Of a stretch of 64,000 nucleotides of DNA, positions 26,399 through 35,930 are shown piece after piece. A model generated the notes under the pieces. That model was given only the letters and a program-made list of their open reading frames with translations, was not told the origin of the DNA and did no database searches. How positions within the stretch are numbered: position 1 is the first letter of the stretch; every line of letters begins with the position of its first letter. The position numbers and the translations under genes were made by a program. This DNA is from Roseburia sp. (GTDB lineage Bacteria; Bacillota; Clostridia; Lachnospirales; Lachnospiraceae), in NCBI GenBank assembly GCA_026168605.1, contig JAPFDX010000003.1:1-64000 (forward strand). Direction: 5' to 3'.

Positions 26399-26526
26399 CT
26401 GTACTCCTGCCTTTAAAAATTTGTTTTTGCCAACGCCCATTATACCGCAAAATACAGTTCTGTTCAATTCCAACCAGATATGCTATACTGATATGCGAAT
26501 TTCAATTTCATCACGGAGGAAAACAT

Positions 26527-26892
26527 ATGTCCAAAGAACATACGCATATACACGCTGACGGCACGATACACACACATTCCGACGGTACGACGCATACACA
26601 TGGCGGCGACACCGCGCATACGCACGGACACCATCACGCCAACACAAAGATGGTCATCAACCGCATGAACCGTGCGATCGGTCACATGGAAGCGGTCAGG
26701 GCAATGGTCGAGGACGGCCGCGACTGCAGCGAGGTCTTAGTGCAGATCGCCGCTGTGCGCTCCGCGATCAACAACATCGGAAAAATCATCCTTGAGGACC
26801 ATATCAGCCACTGTGTGGTGGACGCCGTGGAAACCGGCAACGAGCAGGTGATCAAAGACCTGAACGACGCCATCAGCAAATTTATTAAGTAA
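26527..26892 (+). CDS. CsoR/RcnR-family metal-sensing repressor with a His-rich N-terminal tail
   Basis: A 121-residue protein. Residues 1-37 contain 12 histidines in repeating HTH-type units (HTHIHADGTIHTHSDGTTHT). Residues 41-121 form the all-helical CsoR-type fold. C67, H92 and C96 match the Cu(I)-site spacing of CsoR (25 and 4 residues), with another His at 95. CsoR-type proteins release DNA on metal binding. The tail suggests nickel, zinc or copper buffering. No metal transporter or operator was found next to it, so the target is unknown. Confidence 0.85.
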   Translation: MSKEHTHIHADGTIHTHSDGTTHTHGGDTAHTHGHHHANTKMVINRMNRAIGHMEAVRAMVEDGRDCSEVLVQIAAVRSAINNIGKIILEDHISHCVVDAVETGNEQVIKDLNDAISKFIK

Positions 26893-27092
26893 TTTGCCCG
26901 TTTGGACATAATTTGTTCACGCTTTATTCATAATCAATAGATTTTAAGTAAATCTTAAGACTTTTTTATACATCTTCCCGATTGATTTTTCACTTGAAAA
27001 ACGATATATTCTCTTAGTATCAGCTTTAAAATAGCAAAGTGAATCCGGCAGTCTGTTGCCACATATATATTACATTGATTGGGAGGATTTAT

Positions 27093-29393
27093 ATGAAAGA
27101 GAAATTTAATGTTCTAAAGCAAAAGCTTTCTCCGGTGCTTTCGAAGATTTCTGCTGCGAAAGACCGCGTCATGGCTTTTCTTCCGAAAAAGAAACCGCAC
27201 AGTGAACAATATTACAAGCGCATCGCATTCCTGAACAAGTACTCGCTGGTGTTCCACTTCATTCTGGCGTGCTTTCTGGTCTTTGTGATCGAGGTGATCT
27301 CCAGACGCAATCTTGTCAGTGCCGTCACATTTTTGAGCAATCACACGCTTGCTTTCCTATATAATGCACTGATCATTTTTGCATCGCTGACACTGGTATA
27401 TCTCACAAAATACCGTGCGCAGTTTCGTGTACTGATCAGCGGTTTATGGATTTTCCTCGGAACCGTCAACGGTCTGATCCTCTCCAACCGTGTAACGCCG
27501 TTCAGCTATACGGATATCAAGATGATCTCCGACCTGTTCCAGATGCAGAACACGACCTATTTTACTGCAACCGAGGCAGCCATTGTCGTTTCGATCGTTG
27601 TCGCTTTCTTTGTGTTCTTAGGCTTATTCTTTGTCAAAGGACCGAGATACCAGGGAACGCGCCATCATGTATTGGTACCGGTTTGCATCCTCGCACTTGT
27701 TTTTGTCGGTCTTCCGGTAACGACGCACGCAGCCCAGGATTCAAACATCCTTGCTTCTTATTTTTCCAATATTGCGCAGGGATATTCCGATTACGGATTT
27801 GTTTATGGATTTTCTACCAGCGTGGTCGGCCGCGGCATGGATAAGCCGGAGGATTATTCCGAGGAAACCATCGAGGCGATCGAAACCCTTGTGGATTCCG
27901 CAAGTCCTGCCACAACCGTGACTCCGGAAAACGCACCAAATGTGATCTGTGTGCTGCTTGAGTCTTTTACAGATCCATACGATATTAACTTTTTAAATAT
28001 GTCCGAGGATCCGGTTCCGAATTTCCACGCCTTAGAGCAGAACTTCTCCACCGGTTACCTGACCGTCCCGGTTGTCGGCGCAGGTACCGCCAATACCGAG
28101 TTCGAGGTGCTCACCGGCATGAGTATGCAGTATTTTGGCACCGGCGAATATCCTTACAAAACGATCTTAAAGGAAACAGACTGTGAGAGCGTTGCCTCCA
28201 ATCTTTCTAAACTTGGTTATGGTACACACGTGGTACATAACAATACGGCAACCTTTTACAGCCGCAACAATGCTTTTTCCATGATGGGCTTTGATACCTT
28301 CACCAGCAAGGAGCTGATGAATATCACCTCCTTCACTCCGACCGAGAGCTGGCCGACCGACGACGTCCTCGTCCAGGAAACGGTCAAGGCAATGGACGCG
28401 ACCGAAGGGCAGTCTGACTTTGTTTACACGATCACCGTGGAGGGTCACGGCGACTATCCGAGCGAGAAGGTTCTGGAAGATCCGGCGATCGCTGTGACAG
28501 GCGGGGCAGATGAATCCTCCAATAACCAGTGGGAGTACTATGTAAATATGCTTCATGAGGTAGATGACTTTATCGGCGATCTTGTTTCCGCCGTGGACAG
28601 ACGCGGTGAGGACACCATCATCGTATTTTTCGGCGACCATCTTCCGACACTTGGTCTTACCGATGAGGATATGAAGTCCGGAAGCATTTTCAAGACCAAA
28701 TACATCACATGGAACAATATGGGACTTGCAAAAGAAGATGCAGATCTCACCGCTTACCAGTTACTCGCACAGACGATGGATCAGGTTGGCATCCATGAGG
28801 GAACCATGTTCCGCTACCACCAGACGCAGGCAGATTCCGAGACCTATTTATCCGGTCTTGACAATCTCCAGTACGATCTGCTGTATGGCAAGCGTTACGC
28901 ATACCACGGCGAGGATCGCTATCCTGCCACAGATCTTGTGATGGACGTCGAGGACGTCACGATCACCTCCGTCCGCAAAAACACTTACAACAATACGCTG
29001 ACTGTTTATGGTGATAACTTCACGAAAAACACCAAGATTTTCGTAAATGGATCCAAGGTTTCGACCAATTACCTGACGCCTTCCTTTATCTCAACCAGTC
29101 TGGATAACGTGAAGGACGGCGACACCATCACAGTAAACATTCTGGGTTCTAAGAGCATTGTGCTGCGCGAGGGCGTGGGAGAAGTGGTCTATATCGATCC
29201 GGATGTGGTTCATGAGACAGAAACCACCGTGACGGAGACACAGTCCTCCGAGACTGAAACTACGGAAACGGAGACACAGTCCTCTGAGACTGAAACTACA
29301 GAAACGGAGACACAGTCCTCCGAGACTGAAAATTCTGAGACGAAAACGCAGTCTTCGGAAACATCCGCACCCGTGATCACAAAATGGAAATAA
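27093..29393 (+). CDS. LTA synthase-family phosphoglycerol transferase with repeat tail
   Basis: The start is ATG 27093 after GGGAGG, giving 766 residues. About five transmembrane segments lie in residues 30-220. The extracellular sulfatase-like domain has GTANTEFEVLTGMS, whose Thr is the expected nucleophile, and FFGDHLPTLG near residue 540. After the catalytic domain comes an IPT/Ig-like module (VTITSVRKNTYNNTLTVYGD) and a Thr/Glu/Ser-rich tail with repeated TETETQSSE. It transfers glycerol phosphate to make lipoteichoic acid or a related polymer at the outer face of the membrane. Confidence 0.9.
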   Translation: MKEKFNVLKQKLSPVLSKISAAKDRVMAFLPKKKPHSEQYYKRIAFLNKYSLVFHFILACFLVFVIEVISRRNLVSAVTFLSNHTLAFLYNALIIFASLTLVYLTKYRAQFRVLISGLWIFLGTVNGLILSNRVTPFSYTDIKMISDLFQMQNTTYFTATEAAIVVSIVVAFFVFLGLFFVKGPRYQGTRHHVLVPVCILALVFVGLPVTTHAAQDSNILASYFSNIAQGYSDYGFVYGFSTSVVGRGMDKPEDYSEETIEAIETLVDSASPATTVTPENAPNVICVLLESFTDPYDINFLNMSEDPVPNFHALEQNFSTGYLTVPVVGAGTANTEFEVLTGMSMQYFGTGEYPYKTILKETDCESVASNLSKLGYGTHVVHNNTATFYSRNNAFSMMGFDTFTSKELMNITSFTPTESWPTDDVLVQETVKAMDATEGQSDFVYTITVEGHGDYPSEKVLEDPAIAVTGGADESSNNQWEYYVNMLHEVDDFIGDLVSAVDRRGEDTIIVFFGDHLPTLGLTDEDMKSGSIFKTKYITWNNMGLAKEDADLTAYQLLAQTMDQVGIHEGTMFRYHQTQADSETYLSGLDNLQYDLLYGKRYAYHGEDRYPATDLVMDVEDVTITSVRKNTYNNTLTVYGDNFTKNTKIFVNGSKVSTNYLTPSFISTSLDNVKDGDTITVNILGSKSIVLREGVGEVVYIDPDVVHETETTVTETQSSETETTETETQSSETETTETETQSSETENSETKTQSSETSAPVITKWK
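29235..29342 (+). repeat. Three 36-bp tandem repeats in the LTA synthase tail
   Basis: Units begin at 29235, 29271 and 29307, each encoding a 12-residue ETQSSETETTET-type unit with few silent changes; the third diverges at its end. Copy number could vary by slippage. Confidence 0.85.
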
Positions 29394-29410
29394 AAGTTTC
29401 ACACAGAGTA

Positions 29411-29444
29411 AAAAAGACTATGGCCTGATCGCCATAGTCTTTTT
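29411..29444 (+). terminator. Terminator after the LTA synthase gene
   Basis: AAAAAGACTATGGC (29411-29424) pairs exactly with 29431-29444 around a 6-nt loop, with a T-run after it. It may serve both strands. Confidence 0.9.
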
Positions 29445-29476
29445 TATAAGAGCAGCTCGCAAAATTCTGCCTCTCA

Positions 29477-31564
29477 TTATTTTTCTGTGATATGTAGCCC
29501 TGTCATACGGATACCGAATACACTCTCAAACTGGCAGACCACAAACTCTTCTCCGGCTTCCCCCTTTTTGTATTCCGTCTCTGTCACAGAAAGCTTTACT
29601 TCTGTCCCATCCTCCAGACGCACTACAAAGAAATACTCCGGCTCTCCGGTATCTTCATCCTCCTCTACACCGCGCTCTACAACATCTGCCGGTTCATGCT
29701 CCGCTCCCGGTGACAGCAAAAGATTTGTTCCATATGCCATCGGATATCCCATTGCCAAAAAGAAGATACACAAGGCAACCATCCCTTCGCCGCGCAGGCG
29801 CTTTGGCGTGCGCCAGAAGCACAGTGCCCACAGAAGCGCAGCAATCCCAAACCACAGTATAAAAAATACCGTATCATCCACTACGGTATATAAAAACTGA
29901 TCAAATCCGTAATGAAACAGCATCATCAGCCACAACGCAGGAAGCCACAGTAAAACAACTGGGATTCTGATATGCATGGCGCGCCATTCCTCTGTCGCCC
30001 CTTTTGGTCTGTCATTTAACGTAAATACCGGTGCAAAAACCAGATAATACACGGTAATTGGCAATGCCGCTCCCGCTGCAAGGTACACCGCCATCCGAAA
30101 CTTTAATGCCCCCTGCAGATAGAATACAAATGGAAAAACCGCTCCCGCCAGAAAGATTCCTGTGACAAGCACAAGCCCCACACGGATAGCCTTTAAATGC
30201 CTGTGCCAGTGTGTCGCATATTCCTCTCTCCACTGTACCGGACGCACAATTCCTTCCTGCCGCTCCATCTGGCGCTGCATTTGCTCCGTCAGTTCTGTGG
30301 GGATGTTCTGTTCCTCGATCCACTCCGCCAGGCGGTCAATCCCGCGCATATTTTTCTCGACAGAAAAGAGACGCTTCCCCTCCGCATCCAAAAACTGGAT
30401 CGTCTCATTGGCAGTCATGCACACTGCCATCGTCTGTCCCGGAAGAAAATCTTTTCTCCTCCCCCAGCTTGTCACATAGGTCATCGCACCATTTTCATAC
30501 ACCAGCAATGCGCGGTTGCGTTTTGCCAGAAACGCCCATACGCCGACAAAGACCAGCGGAATACCTGCTGCCGCGCAAAAAATTCCAAATCCATCGATCG
30601 GCGCCGTTGAAAACAGGCACCATGCAAAAAATACAAAAGCCAGCCCCATCGCCACACAGAACAAAACAATGAGCCAGACAACCGCCGCTTCCCTCACCAC
30701 GACTGCCACACCTCGATACTCCCGTTCCGGCGCATGGCAGCAAAATAATGCTATGCCGAGCGCAAGCACCGGCAGGTGCAAAAGTATACCTGCCACGAGA
30801 TTGACTGTCGATATTTCTCCGATAAAAAGGAGCGTCATCAAAATTGCTGCCACCGCATAAAACACAAGTAAACTGCCGATCACAATCCCCGGCAGTCTGC
30901 TGCCCGGTTTCGGAAAATCCTGCTTTTCCGCTCTGTGTGCTGTTTCCCGCACCACGGTGTGATCTGTATTCAAAAAATCTTTTTCCAAAACCACATGACA
31001 GCCCGGACAGCTTGATACATAGTGGATCCGGGGTGCAAACCACGTTCCCTCCGTTGGCAGCAGCTTTCCGCAATGCGGACATAGCCAGTAGCGTGCGATA
31101 CTTTTTTTGCAGACGAATCCCACGAGTACAAATGTGAGCAGTGTCCACGCCAGTATAAGCAGTACCAGCCACAGGCCGCTACCCAGAAAAAGCCCCGTCA
31201 CCAGAACAAGCGTCTCGCCCACCCCGGATAACAGCAGCACTTTTTGCACCGCTTTTCCGGATTCTGTCACCGCAGACTGGTAGAGCGCATTTCGCTCCTG
31301 CTTCACTTCCTCCGGCTGCGCAGCCGAGGCACCTCCTGCGCGCTGATAGAGAATAAAGGCTTCTATCATTTCGTAGAGATCATCCGTATCTCCATTCGGA
31401 ATCTGACGCGTCTCTTTCCCTTCCTCAAGAAAGCGGATACCGTACCCATCCGTCTGAATCTCCCCCGTTTCCAGCTTCACGGTAAGCTGTCCGCTCTCAT
31501 AAATCACGTCACAATCCCCATAATTTGCGCGTAAACGCTCATAAATCTGCCCAAGGTCATTCAT
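29477..31564 (-). CDS. Multi-pass membrane protein with a zinc ribbon, function unknown
   Basis: A 695-residue protein I do not recognise. An N-terminal cytosolic part (about residues 1-105, MNDLGQIYERLRANYGDCDV) is followed by a transmembrane pair. Then comes a four-cysteine ribbon (CPHCGKLLPTEGTWF followed by SSCPGCHVVLEKD) near residues 155-190. Several further helices follow, with a PH-like beta stretch (NRALLVYENGAMTYVTSWGR) in between. The C-terminal region is acidic and ends in a beta-rich extracytoplasmic domain. It lies 22 bp downstream of the CDF gene, so they may share a transcript. Confidence 0.75.
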   Translation of the reverse strand: MNDLGQIYERLRANYGDCDVIYESGQLTVKLETGEIQTDGYGIRFLEEGKETRQIPNGDTDDLYEMIEAFILYQRAGGASAAQPEEVKQERNALYQSAVTESGKAVQKVLLLSGVGETLVLVTGLFLGSGLWLVLLILAWTLLTFVLVGFVCKKSIARYWLCPHCGKLLPTEGTWFAPRIHYVSSCPGCHVVLEKDFLNTDHTVVRETAHRAEKQDFPKPGSRLPGIVIGSLLVFYAVAAILMTLLFIGEISTVNLVAGILLHLPVLALGIALFCCHAPEREYRGVAVVVREAAVVWLIVLFCVAMGLAFVFFAWCLFSTAPIDGFGIFCAAAGIPLVFVGVWAFLAKRNRALLVYENGAMTYVTSWGRRKDFLPGQTMAVCMTANETIQFLDAEGKRLFSVEKNMRGIDRLAEWIEEQNIPTELTEQMQRQMERQEGIVRPVQWREEYATHWHRHLKAIRVGLVLVTGIFLAGAVFPFVFYLQGALKFRMAVYLAAGAALPITVYYLVFAPVFTLNDRPKGATEEWRAMHIRIPVVLLWLPALWLMMLFHYGFDQFLYTVVDDTVFFILWFGIAALLWALCFWRTPKRLRGEGMVALCIFFLAMGYPMAYGTNLLLSPGAEHEPADVVERGVEEDEDTGEPEYFFVVRLEDGTEVKLSVTETEYKKGEAGEEFVVCQFESVFGIRMTGLHITEK

Positions 31565-31586
31565 CCCGCTTCTCCCGCATCCTTCG

Positions 31587-32756
31587 TTATTCCGCTACAT
31601 ATGCCCGGTCAATCGTCATTACCACATAATAATTATCACCCAGACGCTCTTTTACCATGATCCGCAGCCGCTCTGCCAGCTCCTCGTCCGTGATGTGGCA
31701 CTTAAAAGGCACAAGCACATCAAAGATCAGATTGCTATGGGTCGGTCCCGTCACGACACGGAAATCGTGCATGGAGATCACTTCATCGATCTCCTTTAGC
31801 ATCGCGCTGATGGAAACTTTCAGTTCGCGGATATGCTCATCCTTCGTCACAACCGGATCCATGTGGATCGTCGCTTCACATCCTAATTTTTCCCTCAACT
31901 CCTTCTCCACATTGTCAATCACGTCATGCGTTTCCAGAATGTTTCCTTCCGCCGGAACCTCCGCGTGAAGCGAGATCATCTGGCGTCCCGGACCATAGTC
32001 GTGGACGATCAGGTCATGGATTCCGCAGATCGGCTCATGTGCCATCACGATCTCGTTGATCTCATCCACGAGCTCCTTTTCCGGCGGCTGTCCAAGCAGC
32101 GGATCCAACGTCTCCTTCGCCGCCCGGATGCCGGCATATAGGATAAACAGACCCACGAGCACACCGCACCAGCCGTCAATCTGTAAATCAGTATAGTAAC
32201 CGACCAGACTTGCGACCAGAACCACCGTCGTTGCGCAGGCGTCGCTCAGACTGTCTGTCGCCGTCGCCTTCATCGCAGCCGAACTGATCTTTTTTCCAAT
32301 GCCCCGGTTGTAATATGCCATATAAAGCTTTACCAGGATCGATACCACGAGGATCACAAGGATCAGCGCAGAAAATTCCGTCTCCTCGGGATGAAGGATC
32401 TTATTGACAGAATCACGGATCAGCTCATATGCCATCAAAAGAATCGCCGCAGCCACCACCAGACCGGAAATGTACTCCATCCTGCCATGACCAAACGGAT
32501 GCTCCGAATCCGGCTTCGCCCCGGCAAGCTTAAAGCCCAGTAAGGTGACCACTGATGAACCCGCATCCGAAAGATTATTCACGGCATCCGCCGTGATCGC
32601 GATCGAGTTGCTGATCACCCCGGCAAGAAATTTCCCCACAAACAGCAGCACATTCAAAAAAATCCCAACCAAGCCGCACAGCACTCCGTAGGACTGCCGG
32701 ATTTTCGCCTTATCCTCCTTCTCCTTAATGAAAAATCCCGCCAACAACGTTACCAT
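31587..32756 (-). CDS. Cation diffusion facilitator (CDF) family transporter
   Basis: A 389-residue CDF exporter with six N-terminal transmembrane segments and a C-terminal cytosolic domain from about residue 215 (ferredoxin-like), plus an additional C-terminal region. The metal site in TM2 reads DAVNNLSDAGSS and in TM5 DSLSDACATT, giving an N/D plus D-D site, not the His-Asp site of zinc CDF proteins. That resembles the manganese-type members. It exports divalent metal in exchange for protons. It is 12 bp downstream of signal peptidase I. Confidence 0.88.
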   Translation of the reverse strand: MVTLLAGFFIKEKEDKAKIRQSYGVLCGLVGIFLNVLLFVGKFLAGVISNSIAITADAVNNLSDAGSSVVTLLGFKLAGAKPDSEHPFGHGRMEYISGLVVAAAILLMAYELIRDSVNKILHPEETEFSALILVILVVSILVKLYMAYYNRGIGKKISSAAMKATATDSLSDACATTVVLVASLVGYYTDLQIDGWCGVLVGLFILYAGIRAAKETLDPLLGQPPEKELVDEINEIVMAHEPICGIHDLIVHDYGPGRQMISLHAEVPAEGNILETHDVIDNVEKELREKLGCEATIHMDPVVTKDEHIRELKVSISAMLKEIDEVISMHDFRVVTGPTHSNLIFDVLVPFKCHITDEELAERLRIMVKERLGDNYYVVMTIDRAYVAE

Positions 32757-32768
32757 AAGTCACGCCTC

Positions 32769-33320
32769 CTATTTGAGTTTTCCGATATGTGGGAACGGCC
32801 AGTACACAACGACCGCCTCCCCCAGTATTTTATCTCTATGTACATAGGTATTCGTCCAATACCTCGCATCCCACGAATCATTCCGGTTATCCCCGAGCAC
32901 GAGATAGGAATCCTCCGGCACCTCAAATACATAGTCGCCCGTCGCCACTGTCCAGCTCTCCTTCAAATAAGGTTCCGCGAGCGGCAGCATCTCATCGTCC
33001 ACATAGATCTCGCCCTCCCGGATCGTCACGGTCTCGCCCGGCAGCCCGATGACACGCTTCACATAGAGCTGCGTCTCATCGTCGGGATATTTGAAAATGA
33101 TAATGTCCCCGCGCTGCGGTCCTTCCTTCAGATATGCCAGACGGTTCCCGATCAGACGGTCTCCCGGCATGATCGTATTTTCCATGGATCCGGTCGGCAC
33201 ATCCGCGTTGATGATCACATAATTTTTCAGCACCAGTGTCACAGCCAGTGCAAATAAAAAAGGAAACACCCAGCTTAAAATCTCCCTGATGATATTTCCT
33301 GCTTTCCCCTGTTTTTCCAT
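32769..33320 (-). CDS. lepB: Signal peptidase I
   Basis: A 183-residue S26 signal peptidase with one N-terminal transmembrane segment (residues 13-35). S45 in PTGSMENTI is the nucleophile and K88 in YVKRVIGLPGE the general base. GDNRNDSWDARYW is the box E region. It cleaves signal peptides of secreted proteins at the outer membrane face of the cytoplasmic membrane. Confidence 0.96.
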   Translation of the reverse strand: MEKQGKAGNIIREILSWVFPFLFALAVTLVLKNYVIINADVPTGSMENTIMPGDRLIGNRLAYLKEGPQRGDIIIFKYPDDETQLYVKRVIGLPGETVTIREGEIYVDDEMLPLAEPYLKESWTVATGDYVFEVPEDSYLVLGDNRNDSWDARYWTNTYVHRDKILGEAVVVYWPFPHIGKLK

Positions 33321-33398
33321 CGATAAGCTCCAATTCCCTCGTTTTGTTTATTTCCTTATTGTAACACAGATATGAAAAAATGGAAGGAAAACCGTGTA

Positions 33399-33441
33399 AA
33401 AATCGCAGCGCCGAAAATTTACATCCGGTCGCTGCGATTTT
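33399..33441 (-). terminator. Terminator downstream of the chemoreceptor gene
   Basis: AAAATCGCAGCG (33399-33410) pairs with CGCTGCGATTTT (33430-33441) around a 19-nt loop. The A-run at the left edge gives a T-run on the minus strand. Confidence 0.8.
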
Positions 33442-33459
33442 GTTTGATATCCGTTGTTT

Positions 33460-35559
33460 CTATTCCGTCTTAAACACTGCAATTTCAGTCTTAAGTCCGC
33501 TCATATTCTCGTCGAGGCTCTCCGCCGTACCGTTGAGGTTCTCGACATTGCGCTGAAGGTTCTCGGCAACTGTCCGGACAACCTCGGCGCTCTGCGCTGT
33601 CTCCTCAATGATCGCCGAAATATTCTGCACCGCCTCAAGGGCGTCCTCACGATCCCTGTCTGCCTGTCCGGTTTTCTCAAGAATCTGCTTTAAGCCGCAG
33701 AACAGATCGTCCATTGCCTGATTCATATCACGGAATACCCCGGTGACTTCCGATACCGCCTCCGTCTGCAATGCGACCATGGAGCCCGCCTGCTTTGCAC
33801 TCTCCACGCTGACCGTGGTCTGTGCGCTGATATGCCCGACATTGTTGCGGATCTCGCCCGCCGCCTCCGCCGAATTATCTGCCAGCTTGCGGATCTCCTC
33901 CGCGACAACCGCAAATCCGCGACCGGCTTCCCCGGCACGCGCCGCCTCGATCGAAGCGTTTAAGGAAAGCAGGTTTGTCTGCTCGGAAATATCGGTGATC
34001 ATACCGACAAACCTGTCGATGATCTCCGACTCTTTTTTCAGCTCAAGAATACTCTCCTCCACCTTTGCCGTCACGGCGGTTGTCTCTCCGGCACGCTCAC
34101 CGAGCACCTGTACCAGCTCCATACCGTGGTGGATCATCTCCTCGGCATTGGCAACGAGAGATTCGACCTCCCTTGCAATGTTGCTGACCTGCTGGATCTC
34201 CTCCGACAGAGTACCCGTCTTGACCACACACTCCTGCGCGTGCACAGACTGTTTCTCCATACCGTCATTGATCTCACTGATCGCGTGTGCAATATCAACG
34301 GAATATTCCTGGATCACGCCCGAAGCCTCCGTCACCTCATCTGCCGAAACAGCCAGCTTATCCGTCGCCAGATTTACCTTCTGCACAAGCTGCTTGTTAT
34401 TGGCGATCATATTATTTGCCGCTGCCGCAAGCCCCTGAAACTCGTCATTGCCGCGAACCGAAACCTGCGTCGCCAGATTGCCATCCGCCACGACCTTAAG
34501 GCTGCCGGAAATACGGTGCATATTCCCCCGGATCCCACTCGTGATCGCAAGCCCGATCAGTGCGGCGATCACACTCGAAACGACTACGCCCATAACGGTC
34601 AGGTTCTTGATGGATTCTGCCTGGCTCGTCACTACGTGCATCGGTACAAGCGCACACATCGTCGCTCCGGTCTTCTCACTCACATTGCTGAAATACAGAT
34701 AGTTCTCCCCTTCAAAAACAACCTCCTGCGCCTCCTGTGCGGCTCCTGTCTGCGCAAAAAAGTCCTTGTCTGCAAACACCGTTCTGTCCTCTACCGGCGT
34801 GCCTGTCTCCTCACCCGCAAGATGCTGCACAGCGATCTCTCTGCCGCCTGCCGTGACAAATCCGACATAGCTTCCGTCGCCCAGATTCATATCCTGCAGA
34901 AATGACCGGATCGCATCCGCCTTAACGTCGATGACGATCACTGCCTTTCCTGTCTGCGCCTTTCTCTGACAGGTGAGAATGTAGCTGTCCTTTGGAACGA
35001 GAAGCTTCTCATCCAGCACATCATGGTGATCATCCCAGTCTGCCAGATTGCCATCCGGCGCCATCTCCGCCATGTATGCCTCGTAAATTCCGTTCTGCGA
35101 TTTACTTTTTGTCGAGATCATCGGGGTCGTCTCCTCAGTAATGATGTAGATATTACTGATAAAAGAATTGCCTACCTGCGATGCCAGAATCTGTCTCTTG
35201 ACCTGATTGGCAAGCGTCGTCTCCTTCACCGGATCATTGCCGTACACACCGATAAAATATTTCCCCAGCTCACTGTCCACGACATACTTCAGCGCTTCCG
35301 CCTCAATGAAAGAATTGGTCATATCCACATACGCAGACGCCATATCAACCGTCTCCTGCGTGGATTCACGGAACGACGTGCTCATTCCCTCCGCCGCCTT
35401 CTGATATGAAATGATCCCCAGCATGACCATAAAGATGATCGGCACTAAAAAACAGACGATAATCTTACTGCGTATACTAAACAGTACCGTTTTCCCCTGC
35501 TGACTGCCTCTTTTCTGCTTCTGTTGTTTGCTTTGCACCTTCTGCCTTTTGTTTCCCAT
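33460..35559 (-). CDS. Methyl-accepting chemotaxis protein (dCache type)
   Basis: A 699-residue chemoreceptor. A charged cytosolic start is followed by TM1 (residues 30-50), a large extracellular sensor (residues 50-300, dCache-like, ligand unknown), TM2 near residues 310-335, HAMP, and the signalling domain with its hairpin tip NLLSLNASIEAARAGEAGRG followed by FAVVAEEIRKLA. It controls CheA and hence flagellar rotation, linking it to the motility genes. It is monocistronic. Confidence 0.95.
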   Translation of the reverse strand: MGNKRQKVQSKQQKQKRGSQQGKTVLFSIRSKIIVCFLVPIIFMVMLGIISYQKAAEGMSTSFRESTQETVDMASAYVDMTNSFIEAEALKYVVDSELGKYFIGVYGNDPVKETTLANQVKRQILASQVGNSFISNIYIITEETTPMISTKSKSQNGIYEAYMAEMAPDGNLADWDDHHDVLDEKLLVPKDSYILTCQRKAQTGKAVIVIDVKADAIRSFLQDMNLGDGSYVGFVTAGGREIAVQHLAGEETGTPVEDRTVFADKDFFAQTGAAQEAQEVVFEGENYLYFSNVSEKTGATMCALVPMHVVTSQAESIKNLTVMGVVVSSVIAALIGLAITSGIRGNMHRISGSLKVVADGNLATQVSVRGNDEFQGLAAAANNMIANNKQLVQKVNLATDKLAVSADEVTEASGVIQEYSVDIAHAISEINDGMEKQSVHAQECVVKTGTLSEEIQQVSNIAREVESLVANAEEMIHHGMELVQVLGERAGETTAVTAKVEESILELKKESEIIDRFVGMITDISEQTNLLSLNASIEAARAGEAGRGFAVVAEEIRKLADNSAEAAGEIRNNVGHISAQTTVSVESAKQAGSMVALQTEAVSEVTGVFRDMNQAMDDLFCGLKQILEKTGQADRDREDALEAVQNISAIIEETAQSAEVVRTVAENLQRNVENLNGTAESLDENMSGLKTEIAVFKTE

Positions 35560-35930
35560 GATTCTTCAAATTCCTCTTCCCTTTTCAATCATATGGTTCT
35601 ATTATACAAAAGTAGCGCAAATTTTTCCACATATTTCCTAAAAAATCTTCTATTTTACCCGATATTTTTTATTATTTGTCTGAATTTGTGATTTTTTTAC
35701 ATTTTTAGTACTATTTTGGGTACAAAAGTGTGCTTCGCACACCCTCGCGCTGTAATAAACTCTAAATGAAGCACACTTTTGCCGCGCCGAGCATGATTGC
35801 GCAGCAATACTTCCGCTCATGCGAGTGCGCATTCTCACACGAAGTGTGTTTTGTGACATAGAATTGCGCAGCAATTTCCTATGTCACAAGAAATACAGCC
35901 AAACCACTCTGCCGCAACGCAGCGCTGCCG
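35560..35930. other. 371-bp intergenic region with nested palindromes
   Basis: No gene seen. The left part (35560-35700) is AT-rich and has a TATAAT-like -10 for the chemoreceptor. The right part (35724-35889) is a series of hairpins, listed as a repeat. Confidence 0.6.
35724..35889. repeat. Palindrome cluster (REP-like)
   Basis: AAAAGTGTGCTTC (35724-35736) has its exact partner at 35768-35780. GTGTGC-TTC-GCACAC (35728-35742) and CACAC-GAA-GTGTG (35836-35848) are small hairpins. TTGTGACATAG (35851-35861) and AATTGC (35862-35867) pair with 35871-35876 and 35879-35889, a 17-bp stem with a 2-nt bulge and a GCA loop. ATTGCGCAGCAAT also occurs near 35797. There is no T-run, so these are not simple terminators. 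Confidence 0.7.

Noticed and set aside
29235-29342. Direct repeats suggesting CRISPR
   Set aside because: They are in-frame coding repeats without spacers.
35851-35889. Terminator of the response regulator
   Set aside because: The 17-bp stem has no T-run on the minus strand, so it is reported as a palindrome instead.
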